This document shows positions 18,566 to 29,648 of a stretch of 64,000 nt of DNA, piece after piece (position 1 is the first letter of the stretch; each line of letters begins with the position of its first letter). The notes under the pieces were generated by a model. It saw only the letters and a program-made list of their open reading frames with translations, made no database searches and was not told where the DNA came from. The stretch comes from Qingshengfaniella alkalisoli. Lineage in GTDB: Bacteria; Pseudomonadota; Alphaproteobacteria; Rhodobacterales; Rhodobacteraceae. Where the stretch lies: the NCBI RefSeq assembly GCF_007855645.1, contig NZ_CP042261.1, positions 228,501-292,500 of the forward strand, written 5' to 3'. Position numbers and translations under genes: made by a program.

Positions 18566-19759
18566 TTAGCCCTTCACCGCTTTGACAATTTTCTCGGCAG
18601 CATCGGACAGGTCGTCCGCAGCGATGACGCTCAGGCCGGAATTGTTTATGATTTCCTTACCCTTCTCGACATTCGTGCCTTCGAGACGCACGACGAGTGG
18701 GACTTCCAGCCCGACTTCTTTCACGGCCGCAATCACGCCCTCGGCGATCACATCACAGCGCATGATACCACCGAAGATATTGACCAGGATGCCTTTGACG
18801 TTCTGGTCGGAGGTAATGATCTTGAACGCCTCGGTAACCTTTTCCTTGGTCGCCCCGCCGCCCACATCGAGGAAGTTGGCGGGCTCTGCGCCGTAAAGCT
18901 TGATGATGTCCATCGTCGCCATGGCAAGGCCTGCGCCGTTGACCATGCAGCCGATTTCACCGTCCAGCGCGATGTAGTTCAGGTCGAACTTCGATGCGGC
19001 CAGTTCCTTGGGGTCTTCTTCCGTCTCGTCGCGCAGCGCGGCGATGTCGGCGTGGCGGTAGATCGCGTTGCCGTCAAAGCCCATCTTGCAGTCGAGGCAT
19101 TTCAGATCGCCTTCGTCGGTAACGATCAGCGGGTTGATTTCCAGCATCTCGGCGTCTTTTTCGACGAAGATCTGGTACAGCGTGTTGATCAGCGCTACGC
19201 ACTGCTTGACCTGCTTGCCTTCCAGACCCAGCGCGAACGCAACGCGGCGACCGTGGAAGCCCTGGATGCCGGTGGCCGGATCGACGGAGAAGGACAGGAT
19301 CTTTTCGGGCGTGTTCGCCGCGACTTCCTCGATATCCATACCACCTTCGGTGGAGACAACGAAAGAGATGCGGCTGGTCACGCGATCAACGAGCAGGGCG
19401 AGATACAGTTCGCGATCGATGCCCGATCCGTCTTCGATATAGATGCGGTTGACCTGCTTGCCTGCCGGTCCGGTCTGGTGCGTGACCAGCGTGCGGCCCA
19501 GCATCTTCGCGGTTTCATCAGCGGCTTCTTCGACCGATTTGGCTAGGCGGACACCGCCTTTTTCACCTGCTGATGCTTCCTTGAAGGAGCCCTTGCCGCG
19601 GCCCCCCGCGTGGATCTGGGCTTTAACGACCCAGAGCGGGCCTTCGAGTTCTCCCGCAGCCGTCTTGGCCTCTTCGGCTTTTGTCACGACACGCCCGTCG
19701 GACACCGGTGCCCCGTATTGGCGCAGGAGGGCTTTGGCCTGGTACTCATGAATGTTCAT
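18566..19759 (-). CDS. sucC: Succinyl-CoA synthetase beta subunit (ADP-forming type)
   Basis: A 397-residue ATP-grasp subunit beginning [19 protein letters not shown]. The nucleotide-binding segment [14 protein letters not shown], the metal-binding ALEINPL-type block (EINPLIVT) and the C-terminal [15 protein letters not shown] are present. It is the first gene of the string sucC-sucD-DUF805-sucA-sucB-MAPEG-lpd. The 238-base upstream region carries the double palindrome at 19869-19903, centred about 127 bases before the start codon. Confidence 0.98.
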   Translation of the reverse strand: MNIHEYQAKALLRQYGAPVSDGRVVTKAEEAKTAAGELEGPLWVVKAQIHAGGRGKGSFKEASAGEKGGVRLAKSVEEAADETAKMLGRTLVTHQTGPAGKQVNRIYIEDGSGIDRELYLALLVDRVTSRISFVVSTEGGMDIEEVAANTPEKILSFSVDPATGIQGFHGRRVAFALGLEGKQVKQCVALINTLYQIFVEKDAEMLEINPLIVTDEGDLKCLDCKMGFDGNAIYRHADIAALRDETEEDPKELAASKFDLNYIALDGEIGCMVNGAGLAMATMDIIKLYGAEPANFLDVGGGATKEKVTEAFKIITSDQNVKGILVNIFGGIMRCDVIAEGVIAAVKEVGLEVPLVVRLEGTNVEKGKEIINNSGLSVIAADDLSDAAEKIVKAVKG

Positions 19760-19868
19760 GAAGCTGTCCCGTCTTGGTGCAAATTAGGTAGGTCTCTAAA
19801 CACATGAAACTAATAACAAGGAAATAGGAATTCTTGGGTTTTCTGGCATTTCAGCTAGATTTTTCACA

Positions 19869-19903
19869 TTTGTGATCACAGGCCAGAAATGTGTGATCAC
19901 AAA
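19869..19903. promoter_or_regulatory. Bipartite palindromic operator upstream of sucC
   Basis: Two copies of the perfect palindrome TGTGATCACA (19871-19880 and 19892-19901) sit in mirrored context: TTTGTGATCACA, 11 bases, TGTGATCACAAA. Centres are 21 bp apart, two helical turns, so two dimers could bind on the same DNA face. The same arrangement recurs before sdhC. It is not a CRP site, which needs six bases between TGTGA and TCACA. The GT-N4-AC core is compatible with GntR-type regulators, but the regulator is not identified. Confidence 0.75.
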
Positions 19904-19997
19904 CCCTGCGACTTCCTTTCCTACCGCGAGAATCACCTATGACCGTAACGTCAAGCGACGTTTCGTCAAAGCTCCGAGGCTTGTGCCTTGGGCGGTG

Positions 19998-21936
<1,939 letters not shown>

Positions 21937-21984
21937 TTATGTTGCGTGGCTTCGGCGTAAGGTCGGAGCCGAATCGAAAGTTAG

Positions 21985-22878
21985 ATGGGCAAGCCAGTGA
22001 ACCAGCCAACTTCGTCTGACACGGTCCCGGAGATGCAGTTGCTTCGCTCGATGCTTTATGTGCCTGGGTCGCGCGTTTCCGCCATTGAAAAGGCGCGAGA
22101 ACTACCCGCCGACGCGGTGATTCTCGACCTTGAGGACGCTGTCATACCCGATCAGAAACCGGGTGCGCGTAAAGCCGTTGCCGACGTTCTGTCAGCCGGG
22201 GGCTTTGGGCCGAGAGCGGCACTGGTCCGTGTGAACGCAGGCGGTACCCCCTGGCATCATGAAGATGTGTCGATGGTGGCGGTAAGTGGCGCTGCGGGTG
22301 TCGTGTTGCCCAAGGCGGAAGATCCGTCGCAAGTTGAGGCGGTCGCGGCTCGGCTGGATGACGAGATGTCCGTATGGGCGATGATCGAAACTCCGCGGGG
22401 GGTGTTGGCAGCGGAACGAATTGCTTCGACATCGGGCGTGGCGGGGCTGATTGCGGGTACGAATGATCTGCGGTTGGACCTGCAGGCCAAGGTATCGCCA
22501 GACCGAGCTGCTCTGACCCACGCACTCCAGATGATCGTTCTGGCGGCGCGGGCGGCCGGGGTCGCGGCAATAGACGGTGTGTTCAATGCGCCGAAGGACG
22601 CTGAAGGTTTGCGGCGAGAATGTCTTCAGGGACGGCTGTTCGGCTTTGACGGCAAAACCCTGATCCATCCGGAGCAGTTGGGAATTGCCAATGACGTTTT
22701 TGGTCCGACGCCGGACGAGGTGTCTTTTGCTGCGCGCCAGATCGAAGGGTTCACATCGGCTCAGGCGAATGGGCAGGGCGTCGCGGTCGTGGATGGCGTA
22801 ATCGTCGAGGAACTTCATGTCCGTTCAGCGAGACAGCTAATAGTGAAGGCGGATTTGATCCGCGACAGGGGGTGGTGA
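21985..22878 (+). CDS. mcl2: HpcH/HpaI (CitE-like) family protein, probable (3S)-malyl-CoA thioesterase
   Basis: A 297-residue TIM-barrel protein. RSMLYVPGSR near the N terminus, ILDLEDAV, WAMIETPRGV (metal-binding Glu) and GTNDL are hallmarks of the malyl-CoA lyase/CitE superfamily. Length is near 290, shorter than Mcl1 lyases (about 318), and the position between mdh and sdh matches what I recall for Mcl2, the malyl-CoA thioesterase of the Rhodobacter ethylmalonyl-CoA pathway. Citrate lyase beta is the alternative annotation, but no citF or citD is nearby. A later ATG (22033, MQLLRSM) is possible as start. Its stop overlaps the nnrU start (TGATG). Confidence 0.75.
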   Translation: MGKPVNQPTSSDTVPEMQLLRSMLYVPGSRVSAIEKARELPADAVILDLEDAVIPDQKPGARKAVADVLSAGGFGPRAALVRVNAGGTPWHHEDVSMVAVSGAAGVVLPKAEDPSQVEAVAARLDDEMSVWAMIETPRGVLAAERIASTSGVAGLIAGTNDLRLDLQAKVSPDRAALTHALQMIVLAARAAGVAAIDGVFNAPKDAEGLRRECLQGRLFGFDGKTLIHPEQLGIANDVFGPTPDEVSFAARQIEGFTSAQANGQGVAVVDGVIVEELHVRSARQLIVKADLIRDRGW

Positions 22879-23423
22879 TGGTACTGCTGATCTTCGGTTT
22901 GGCATTGTGGTGGGCGGGGCATCTATACGGCCGCATCCTGCCTGATCTGCGCAGCCGGCTTGGCAAGTCGGGGCGCGGGGTATCGGCCGTTGTTATCCTG
23001 CTCGGTGTGCTGTGCATGGTGTTCGGGTTCCGCGTGGCAGATGTCGTGCCGCTTTACCCGAAAATGGCGTGGGCGGTGCATCTCAACAATCTGTTGGTGC
23101 TGATTGCCTTCTACCTGTTCGCGGTGGCCGGTGCGAAAACACGATTACATCGCATTATCCGTCACCCGCAACTGACCGGCTTCAGTATCTGGGCCGTCGC
23201 GCATCTGCTGGTGAATGGTGATCTGGCGTCTTGGGTCATGTTCGGCGGGCTGCTCGTATGGGCGTTGACTGAAATGGTCTTGATCAATCGCGCGCAGCCG
23301 GATTGGGAGCGCCCGCCAGTTGCAAGCAAGGCCAAGGAGATTCGTGCCGCCGCGATTGCGCTCGTGCTTTACGCGGTCGTTGCGGCGATCCATAGCTGGC
23401 TGGGCTATTTCCCATTTGGATAG
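22878..23423 (+). CDS. nnrU: NnrU family membrane protein
   Basis: A 181-residue inner-membrane protein with about five hydrophobic helices; HRIIRHPQLTGFSIWAVAHL is the family signature. NnrU was named in Rhodobacter for a gene linked to nitrite/NO respiration and resembles isoprenylcysteine methyltransferase-like membrane folds, but its reaction is unknown. ATG 22878-22880 shares one base with the upstream stop (TGATG) and follows AGGGGG; GTG 22872 is a less likely start. No denitrification genes are nearby, so the name implies family only. Confidence 0.85.
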   Translation: MVLLIFGLALWWAGHLYGRILPDLRSRLGKSGRGVSAVVILLGVLCMVFGFRVADVVPLYPKMAWAVHLNNLLVLIAFYLFAVAGAKTRLHRIIRHPQLTGFSIWAVAHLLVNGDLASWVMFGGLLVWALTEMVLINRAQPDWERPPVASKAKEIRAAAIALVLYAVVAAIHSWLGYFPFG

Positions 23424-23430
23424 GTGAAAG

Positions 23431-23634
23431 ATGAAACTTTACCGACTATTGACCGAAGAAGACACCTCTGCGTTCTGCCACAAGGTGACGGACGCGCTGA
23501 ACAAAGGGTGGGAGCTTTATGGAGGTCCTACCTACGCATATGATCAAGCGAACGGTGTCATGCGATGCGGTCAGGCGGTGGTGAAAGAAGTAGAAGGCAC
23601 TTACACGCCGGAAACGAGACTGGGCGCACATTAG
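23431..23634 (+). CDS. DUF1737 domain small protein
   Basis: A 67-residue soluble protein. The first 55 residues (MKLYRLLTEEDTSAFCHKV..., ALNKGWELYGGPTYAYD) are the DUF1737 fold, a small alpha/beta domain of unknown function. ATG 23431-23433 with a GTGAAAG spacer follows nnrU by 7 bases, so it is in the mcl2-nnrU transcript. It ends 12 bases before the sdhC operator. Confidence 0.85.
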   Translation: MKLYRLLTEEDTSAFCHKVTDALNKGWELYGGPTYAYDQANGVMRCGQAVVKEVEGTYTPETRLGAH

Positions 23635-23645
23635 TGAGTTGCTAA

Positions 23646-23680
23646 TTTGTGATCACACGATTGACGCGTGTGATCACAAA
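23646..23680. promoter_or_regulatory. Bipartite palindromic operator upstream of sdhC
   Basis: TTTGTGATCACA (23646-23657), 11 unrelated bases, TGTGATCACAAA (23669-23680): both half-elements and the spacer length are identical to the sucC operator at 19869-19903, while the spacer bases differ. Centres are 21 bp apart. It lies about 145 bases before the sdhC start. Identity of both arms with diverged spacer argues for selection on protein binding rather than recent duplication. Confidence 0.75.
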
Positions 23681-23807
23681 GCAGGCTTTTCGACGCAAAC
23701 ATCGTGAATACGTAGCGATTTGGGGAGGTTTCGGGCTGACAGCGCAGAAAAAGCTGCTATCACGAGGACCAATTCGACCAAAGGTATCTGACCTGAAAGG
23801 GTAACCC

Positions 23808-24197
23808 ATGGCTGACGTGAATCGGGGTAACCGCCCGTTATCGCCCTTTATGCTGGGGCCGTACTATCGCCTGCAACTTAATTCCGTGACGTCGATCCTG
23901 ACGCGCGTCACCGGCAACGCGCTAATCGTGGCGACCATCTTGATCGTCTGGTGGCTTGTCGCCGCCGCGACGGGCCCAGAAGCGTTCGCGACCGCAGATG
24001 CATTCGTGACGTCGTGGTTCGGTGATCTGGTAATGTTCCTGTCGCTTTGGGCGCTGTGGTATCACTTCCTCGCGGGCATCCGGCACTTGATCTGGGACAC
24101 GGGGCGCGGCTTTCAGTTGAAAGATGCGGATGCAATGGGCTGGATCGTGGTTGGCGGATCGGTGGTTATGACCATCGTTTCCGCACTGGCGATGTAA
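23808..24197 (+). CDS. sdhC: Succinate dehydrogenase cytochrome b556 subunit
   Basis: A 129-residue membrane anchor with three transmembrane helices. RPLSPFMLGPYYRLQLNSVTSILTRVTGN is the N-terminal quinone-site region with conserved Ser and Arg, and WYHFLAGIRHLIWDTG carries the haem-ligand His. ATG 23808-23810 has GAAAGG upstream. It is the first gene of sdhCDAB, with the double palindrome in its 5' region. Confidence 0.95.
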   Translation: MADVNRGNRPLSPFMLGPYYRLQLNSVTSILTRVTGNALIVATILIVWWLVAAATGPEAFATADAFVTSWFGDLVMFLSLWALWYHFLAGIRHLIWDTGRGFQLKDADAMGWIVVGGSVVMTIVSALAM

Positions 24198-24207
24198 GGG
24201 GGCCGAG

Positions 24208-24579
24208 ATGCGTTATCTGACTGACCGCAAACGCGCGACCGGCCTTGGCTCTGCCAAATCAGGGACAGAGCACTTCTGGAACATGACCCTCAGCAGCATC
24301 GGCCTGCTGGTGCTTGTCCCGCTGTTCATCTTTACCTTCGGGCCACAGCTTGGCGCGCCCTACGAGGAAGTCGTCGCCTATTTCGCGCGTCCTTTCCCCG
24401 CGATTGTTGCGGGCCTGACCCTGACGGTCGGCATGCTGCACTTCAAGAATGGGGCGCAGGTGGCAATCGAAGACTATGTCGGGGGCCTGACACGCAAGAT
24501 CGCCATCGCGGTGACGGTCTGCCTGAGTTACGCGCTGATAGGTGCCGGGCTCTACGCCCTTGTGCGCCTCGCGCTTTGA
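24208..24579 (+). CDS. sdhD: Succinate dehydrogenase membrane anchor subunit
   Basis: A 123-residue protein with three helices (about residues 24-45, 58-80 and 93-118). The start MRYLTDRKRATGLGSAKSGTEHFW and the LHFKNGAQVAIEDYVGG block (haem- and quinone-side residues) match alphaproteobacterial SdhD. It starts 10 bases after sdhC. Confidence 0.94.
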   Translation: MRYLTDRKRATGLGSAKSGTEHFWNMTLSSIGLLVLVPLFIFTFGPQLGAPYEEVVAYFARPFPAIVAGLTLTVGMLHFKNGAQVAIEDYVGGLTRKIAIAVTVCLSYALIGAGLYALVRLAL

Positions 24580-24599
24580 TCTGACGGAGCACTGAGAAT

Positions 24600-26405
24600 A
24601 TGGCTGCATACGAATACGAGACGCATGAATATGACGTCGTGGTCGTTGGTGCCGGGGGCGCAGGCCTTCGCGCGACGCTCGGCATGGCCGAGCAGGGGCT
24701 GCGCACCGCTTGCGTGACCAAGGTGTTCCCGACCCGTTCACACACGGATGCCGCGCAGGGCGGGATCGCCGCATCGCTGTCCAACATGGGCCCCGACAAC
24801 TGGCAGTGGCATATGTACGACACGGTCAAGGGATCGGACTGGCTGGGCGACACGGACGCGATGGAATACCTTGCCCGTGAAGCTCCCAAGGCCGTCTATG
24901 AGCTGGAACACTATGGCGTTCCGTTCTCGCGCACCGAGGAAGGCAAGATCTATCAGCGCCCCTTCGGTGGTCACACCACCGAGTTCGGCGAAGGCCCGCC
25001 GGTGCAGCGCACCTGTGCAGCCGCGGACCGCACGGGCCACGCGATCCTGCACACGCTTTACGGTCAGTCGCTGAAGCACAATGCGGAGTTTTACATCGAA
25101 TACTTCGCGCTCGACCTGATCATGGGCGATGATGGTGCATGCCAGGGCGTGCTGTGCTGGAAGCTTGATGACGGCACGCTCCACCTGTTCAACGCCAAGA
25201 TGACCGTTCTGGCGACGGGCGGTTACGGCCGCGCTTATTTCTCCGCCACCTCCGCACACACCTGTACGGGTGATGGTGGTGGCATGGTCGCGCGCGCTGG
25301 CCTGCCGCTGCAGGACATGGAGTTCGTCCAGTTCCACCCCACCGGCATCTACGGTTCCGGCTGCCTGATCACCGAAGGTGCGCGGGGCGAGGGCGGTTAC
25401 CTGACCAACAGCGAAGGCGAGCGTTTCATGGAACGCTACGCGCCGACGTATAAGGATCTGGCGTCTCGCGACGTGGTGTCCCGCTGCATGACCATGGAAA
25501 TCCGTGAAGGGCGTGGTGTGGGCGCGGAAGGCGATCACATCTACCTGCATCTGAATCACCTGCCACCGGAAACGCTGGCCGAGCGCCTGCCGGGGATTTC
25601 CGAATCCGCGCGTATCTTTGCTGGTGTGGACGTGACGAAGGAACCGATCCCGGTTCTGCCGACGGTTCACTACAACATGGGCGGTATTCCGACGAACTAC
25701 TGGGGCGAGGTGCTGAACCCGACCCAGAAGCAGCCCGACCGTGTTGCCAAGGGCCTGATGGCCGTGGGCGAAGCGGGCTGCGCGTCGGTGCATGGTGCAA
25801 ACCGCCTTGGATCGAATTCACTGATCGATCTTGTGGTGTTCGGGCGCGCTGCGGCGATCCGTGCGGGCGAGGTTGTTGATCCGAATGACCCCAATCCAAC
25901 GCCGAACCAGAAATCCATCGACAAGGCGCTGGATCGTTTTGATGAGTTCCGCCATGCCAATGGCACGACCCCGACCGCCGATCTGCGGCTTGAGATGCAG
26001 AAGACGATGCAGCAGGACGCTGCCGTGTTCCGCACCGACAAGACGCTGGCCGAAGGCGTCGAGAAGATGACAGCCGTTGCCGCGAAGATGGATGATCTGA
26101 AAGTCACCGACCGCTCGCTCGTGTGGAACAGCGACCTGATGGAAACACTGGAGTTGGCCAACCTGATGCCCAACGCACTGGCGACGATCCATGGTGCAGA
26201 GGCGCGCAAGGAAAGCCGTGGTGCACATGCGCATGAGGACTATCCCGACCGAGACGATGAAAACTGGCGCGTTCACACATTGGCAAAGGTCAAGGACACC
26301 AAGGTCACGCTGACCTATCGCCCGGTGCATCTGGATCCTCTGACGAAAGAGGACGAAGGAGGCATCGACCTGAAGAAAATCGCGCCCAAGGCGCGGGTGT
26401 ATTGA
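24600..26405 (+). CDS. sdhA: Succinate dehydrogenase flavoprotein subunit
   Basis: A 601-residue subunit that oxidises succinate to fumarate. The FAD motif GAGGAGLRA is at residues 17-25, the covalently flavinylated His is H48 in [10 protein letters not shown], and the active-site regions [16 protein letters not shown] and the C-terminal HRPVHL-type block ([10 protein letters not shown]) are present. Full length and no disruption. It follows sdhD by 20 bases and precedes sdhB by 12. Confidence 0.98.
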   Translation: MAAYEYETHEYDVVVVGAGGAGLRATLGMAEQGLRTACVTKVFPTRSHTDAAQGGIAASLSNMGPDNWQWHMYDTVKGSDWLGDTDAMEYLAREAPKAVYELEHYGVPFSRTEEGKIYQRPFGGHTTEFGEGPPVQRTCAAADRTGHAILHTLYGQSLKHNAEFYIEYFALDLIMGDDGACQGVLCWKLDDGTLHLFNAKMTVLATGGYGRAYFSATSAHTCTGDGGGMVARAGLPLQDMEFVQFHPTGIYGSGCLITEGARGEGGYLTNSEGERFMERYAPTYKDLASRDVVSRCMTMEIREGRGVGAEGDHIYLHLNHLPPETLAERLPGISESARIFAGVDVTKEPIPVLPTVHYNMGGIPTNYWGEVLNPTQKQPDRVAKGLMAVGEAGCASVHGANRLGSNSLIDLVVFGRAAAIRAGEVVDPNDPNPTPNQKSIDKALDRFDEFRHANGTTPTADLRLEMQKTMQQDAAVFRTDKTLAEGVEKMTAVAAKMDDLKVTDRSLVWNSDLMETLELANLMPNALATIHGAEARKESRGAHAHEDYPDRDDENWRVHTLAKVKDTKVTLTYRPVHLDPLTKEDEGGIDLKKIAPKARVY

Positions 26406-26417
26406 GGAGGCAAGACC

Positions 26418-27197
26418 ATGGTCCAGCTGACACTCCCCAAGAACTCGAAGATCACCACGGGCAAGACTTGGCCGAAGCCGGAAGGTGCAACAAATGTCCG
26501 CAAGTTCCAGATTTACCGCTGGAACCCCGATGACGGCCGGAACCCGCGGGTCGACACCTATTTCCTCGATATGGATGCCTGCGGGCCGATGGTTCTGGAC
26601 GCGCTGATCAAGATCAAGAACGAGATCGACCCCACGCTGACCTTCCGCCGGTCCTGCCGCGAAGGTATCTGCGGGTCTTGCGCGATGATGATCGACGGCA
26701 TTAACACGCTGGCCTGCATCTACGGCCTGGACGAGATCAAGGGTGATGTGAAGATCTACCCGCTGCCGCACATGCCGGTGGTTAAGGATCTGATCCCGGA
26801 CCTGACGCATTTCTACGCGCAGCACGCCTCGATTATGCCGTGGTTGGAAACCAAGACGAACCGTCCGGCCAAGGAATGGCGACAGTCGATCGAGGATCGC
26901 AAGAAGCTCGACGGTCTGTATGAATGCGTGATGTGCGCGTCCTGCTCGACGTCCTGCCCCAGCTACTGGTGGAACGGTGATCGTTACCTTGGGCCAGCAG
27001 CGTTGCTGCATGCCTATCGGTGGATCATTGACAGCCGTGACGAAGCGACGGGCGAACGACTGGATGATCTGGAAGACCCGTTCAAACTGTATCGCTGTCA
27101 TACGATCATGAACTGCGCGAAGACCTGCCCGAAAGGTCTGAACCCCGCCAAGGCCATCGGCGAAATCAAGAAGATGATGGTCGAGCGGATCGTTTGA
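26418..27197 (+). CDS. sdhB: Succinate dehydrogenase iron-sulfur subunit
   Basis: A 259-residue electron-transfer subunit. The [2Fe-2S] cluster Cys are in [10 protein letters not shown] and the following LACIYG; the [4Fe-4S] and [3Fe-4S] ligands are in [16 protein letters not shown] and [14 protein letters not shown]. It passes electrons from SdhA to ubiquinone at SdhCD. The ZIP-like gene follows after 3 bases and may be read through. Confidence 0.98.
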   Translation: MVQLTLPKNSKITTGKTWPKPEGATNVRKFQIYRWNPDDGRNPRVDTYFLDMDACGPMVLDALIKIKNEIDPTLTFRRSCREGICGSCAMMIDGINTLACIYGLDEIKGDVKIYPLPHMPVVKDLIPDLTHFYAQHASIMPWLETKTNRPAKEWRQSIEDRKKLDGLYECVMCASCSTSCPSYWWNGDRYLGPAALLHAYRWIIDSRDEATGERLDDLEDPFKLYRCHTIMNCAKTCPKGLNPAKAIGEIKKMMVERIV

Positions 27198-27200
27198 TCC

Positions 27201-27923
27201 GTGGAGCAGCCGGGACTTATCCACGCGTTGCTTCTGTCCACCTTCGCAGGCGCGTCCATTCCGTTGGGCGCGCTTTTGGCTTCGCGGGACGGCTTTATCC
27301 CCGGTTGGCTGCAAGACGAGTTTCGCCATACCGTCGCAGCGTTTGGCGGCGGCGCGCTTTTCTCGGCCATCGCCCTTGTGTTGGTTCCGGAGGGGGCTGA
27401 GCGCCTGAATGCGTTCCCGGCGCTGATCCTGTTTGCGGCAGGTGGGGTTCTTTTCTTTGTGGTGGACCGGTATCTGCAAATGCGCGGCGGCCACATGGCG
27501 CAGTTCATGGCGATGATGCTCGATTATGTGCCCGAAGCGATGGCGCTCGGAGCGATACTGGCAAGCGACCCATCCGTCGCATTGCTGTTGGCAGGACTTA
27601 TCGCGCTGCAGAACTTCCCTGAAGGGTTCAACGCATATCGTGAGCTCAAGGAAAACGGCGCGGGGTCGAACCGCAAGCTGCTGCTCTTGCATCTTGCGAT
27701 GGTGCCGGTCGGACCCATCGCCGCTACGATCGGAATGGCGACCCTTGTGGACACGCCACAAATTCTCGGCGGCATCATGCTGTTTGCCGCGGGTGGGATC
27801 CTATACCTGCTATTTGAAGACGTTGCTCCGCAGGCGCGGTTGGATCGTCACTGGGCACCACCTCTCGGCGCGGTTGCGGGCTTCCTGTTGGGTTTTGCCG
27901 GGAATTTGGCAATCGCTGGCTAG
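27201..27923 (+). CDS. ZIP family-like metal transporter
   Basis: A 240-residue membrane protein with about eight helices. The LDYVPEAMALG and ALQNFPEGFNAY segments correspond to helices 2 and 4 of ZIP transporters. In the usual HNFPEG signature the His is replaced by Gln (QNFPEG), and helix 5 keeps a His in LLHLAMVPVGP, so metal choice may differ from ZupT. Start is GTG 27201-27203, 3 bases after sdhB; co-transcription with sdh is likely. The substrate is inferred only from family. Confidence 0.8.
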   Translation: MEQPGLIHALLLSTFAGASIPLGALLASRDGFIPGWLQDEFRHTVAAFGGGALFSAIALVLVPEGAERLNAFPALILFAAGGVLFFVVDRYLQMRGGHMAQFMAMMLDYVPEAMALGAILASDPSVALLLAGLIALQNFPEGFNAYRELKENGAGSNRKLLLLHLAMVPVGPIAATIGMATLVDTPQILGGIMLFAAGGILYLLFEDVAPQARLDRHWAPPLGAVAGFLLGFAGNLAIAG

Positions 27924-27926
27924 GTT

Positions 27927-28130
27927 ATGCTGCTACTGATCGCTTTGTCTGTAATCGTCATTGCGCTGTGGCTTACCTCTCCGCGCAGGGTGCGGATGCG
28001 GGACTGTCGCTGGCGGCGGAATGCGGGGCGGGATCGTGACGGGCAATGTTACTTCGTCTGTATGACCTGTGGTGCCGAGATATTGAAGGACGGCGATGCA
28101 TCGCCGGACTTCTGTGCGCGACAAGGGTGA
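27927..28130 (+). CDS. Small membrane-anchored protein with zinc-ribbon-like Cys pattern
   Basis: A 67-residue protein: one N-terminal membrane helix (residues 1-17, ending LWLTSPRRVRMRDCRW), then a short soluble part with Cys at the MRDC, CYFVCMTCG and FCARQG positions. The CxxC pair plus outlying Cys resembles a half zinc ribbon. Similar small proteins with the same RMRDCRWRR motif occur in Rhodobacteraceae as hypothetical proteins, as far as I recall. It starts 3 bases after the ZIP-like gene. The function is unknown. Confidence 0.55.
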   Translation: MLLLIALSVIVIALWLTSPRRVRMRDCRWRRNAGRDRDGQCYFVCMTCGAEILKDGDASPDFCARQG

Positions 28131-28382
28131 TTGACTTTTTGTTTCACCGGGCACATATAGCGTTTCTCGCCGCGTGAGCGAGACGCACCAACCAGTGCCG
28201 CCCAGAGCAAGGGCATCGCACCGCAGCGCGAGCGGACAACCCAGATTCCCCGTCACGCAGGAGTCCGACGACCAGCACATGATGTGCGCGGTCCGTATCC
28301 CGTGTGACGTTCCCGTCGCTTGACGGCGGTTCCCAGCACAGTCTCGAACTCTTCCGGCATCGCCCGGACTGAAAGGTATCCT
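28131..28382 (+). promoter_or_regulatory. Long untranslated leader before the DEAD-box helicase gene
   Basis: About 250 bases without a gene. Bases 28160-28186 can fold into a bulged hairpin (GCGT, two-base bulge, CTCGC, loop, GCGAG, ACGC). The palindrome GCACATGATGTGC lies at about 28277-28289. Long structured 5' leaders are known for cold-induced DEAD-box helicase genes, where they control translation with temperature; that this one does so is inference. GAAAGG near the end is the ribosome binding site for the TTG start. Confidence 0.4.
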
Positions 28383-29642
28383 TTGACCAAATTTTCCGAA
28401 CTCGGCCTGTCCGAGCGCCTCGTCCACAAACTTGACGCTCTGGGTCACGACACGCCCACGCCCATTCAGGCGGAGGCCATTCCGTGGGCACTGAAAGGCC
28501 GTGACATCATGGGGCTGGCCCAGACCGGCACTGGCAAGACGGCAGCGTTCTCACTGCCCATGATTGAACGCATTCTGAATTCCGGTGACCGGGCCGCGCC
28601 GAAAGAGGTGACAGCGCTGGTGCTTGCGCCGACGCGTGAACTCGCCCGCCAGATCACCGATACGCTCGCACCGCTGATCAAGCGCACCAATCTGCGCGTT
28701 GGGCTAGTCGTTGGTGGCATGTCCGTCGGCGCACAGGCAAAGCGCCTAAGCCGGGGAACCGACATCCTCGTCGCGACGCCCGGACGCTTGATGGACCATC
28801 TGGAGCGCGGATCGGTGAGCCTGTCGAACACGCAGTTCCTCGTTCTGGATGAAGCGGATCAGATGCTTGATCTGGGTTTCATCCACACCTTGCGCAAAAT
28901 TGCCAAGCTGCTGCCCGAAGACCGTCAGACGCTTCTGTTCTCGGCCACCATGCCGAAGCAAATGGAAGAGATTTCGGAGAGCTATCTGTCGCGGCCCGTG
29001 AAAGTCGAAGTTGCGCCCCAAGGCAAGGTAGCTGACAAGATCGAACAGGCGGTCCATTTCGTTGCACAGACCGAAAAGGCGGGGCTGCTGAAGGAATATC
29101 TTGCGAAGCTGCCGAAGGCACGCTCGATCGTCTTCAGCCGCACCAAGCACGGTGCAGAGCGCCTGATGAAAGGACTGAATGCCGATGGCTTCAACGCGGC
29201 CGCGATCCATGGCAACAAAAGCCAAGGGCAGCGGGATCGCGCGTTGGCCTCGTTCAGATCTGGTGATGTGCAGATCCTTGTGGCCACGGATGTTGCAGCG
29301 CGTGGCATCGATATTCGTGACGTGACGCATGTGTTCAACTTCGATCTGCCGAACGTTGCGGAGAATTATGTTCACCGTATCGGCCGGACCGCGCGTGCCG
29401 GGGCCGAGGGCGAGGCAATTGCATTTTGCGCTCCGGACGAGATGTCCGACCTGCGCGGGATCGAACGGTTGATGAAACTGGATATTCCGGTGATTGGCGG
29501 CACAGCTTGGGCGCATGAGGACGCGCCGAAGTCCAAAGGTCGTGGCCGTCGCGGTTCCTCTGGCGGGGGTGGGCGAGGCCCGAAACCCGCGACGAATGCA
29601 AAGCCCGCGCGACGCCGTCACAAGCGTCGCCGCGCAGCATAA
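28383..29642 (+). CDS. rhlE: DEAD-box ATP-dependent RNA helicase (RhlE-like)
   Basis: A 419-residue helicase with all core motifs in order: Q motif in HDTPTPIQAEAIP, AQTGTGKT (Walker A), PTRELARQI, DEAD, SAT, and HRIGRTARAG at the end of domain 2. The C-terminal tail of about 50 residues is Gly/Arg/Lys-rich (RGRRGSSGGGGRG, PARRRHKRRRAA) and likely binds RNA. The start is taken as TTG 28383-28385 (protein MTKFSELGLSERL) with GAAAGG 6 bases upstream, rather than the open frame from 28320. Helicases of this type help ribosome assembly and RNA decay. Confidence 0.9.
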   Translation: MTKFSELGLSERLVHKLDALGHDTPTPIQAEAIPWALKGRDIMGLAQTGTGKTAAFSLPMIERILNSGDRAAPKEVTALVLAPTRELARQITDTLAPLIKRTNLRVGLVVGGMSVGAQAKRLSRGTDILVATPGRLMDHLERGSVSLSNTQFLVLDEADQMLDLGFIHTLRKIAKLLPEDRQTLLFSATMPKQMEEISESYLSRPVKVEVAPQGKVADKIEQAVHFVAQTEKAGLLKEYLAKLPKARSIVFSRTKHGAERLMKGLNADGFNAAAIHGNKSQGQRDRALASFRSGDVQILVATDVAARGIDIRDVTHVFNFDLPNVAENYVHRIGRTARAGAEGEAIAFCAPDEMSDLRGIERLMKLDIPVIGGTAWAHEDAPKSKGRGRRGSSGGGGRGPKPATNAKPARRRHKRRRAA

Positions 29643-29648
29643 GGTTCG

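Noticed and set aside
19869-19903. CRP/FNR binding site reading of the TGTGATCACA palindromes
   Set aside because: CRP needs TGTGA and TCACA six bases apart and FNR needs TTGAT-N4-ATCAA; here the half-sites touch without spacing.
19947-19962. AACGTC-AAGC-GACGTT hairpin as terminator of the mdh-glycosyltransferase unit
   Set aside because: No T-run on either strand and only 6 base pairs.
25818-27761. Minus-strand open frame of 647 codons opposite sdhA, sdhB and the ZIP-like gene
   Set aside because: Crosses three clear plus-strand genes and shows no family features; a shadow frame.
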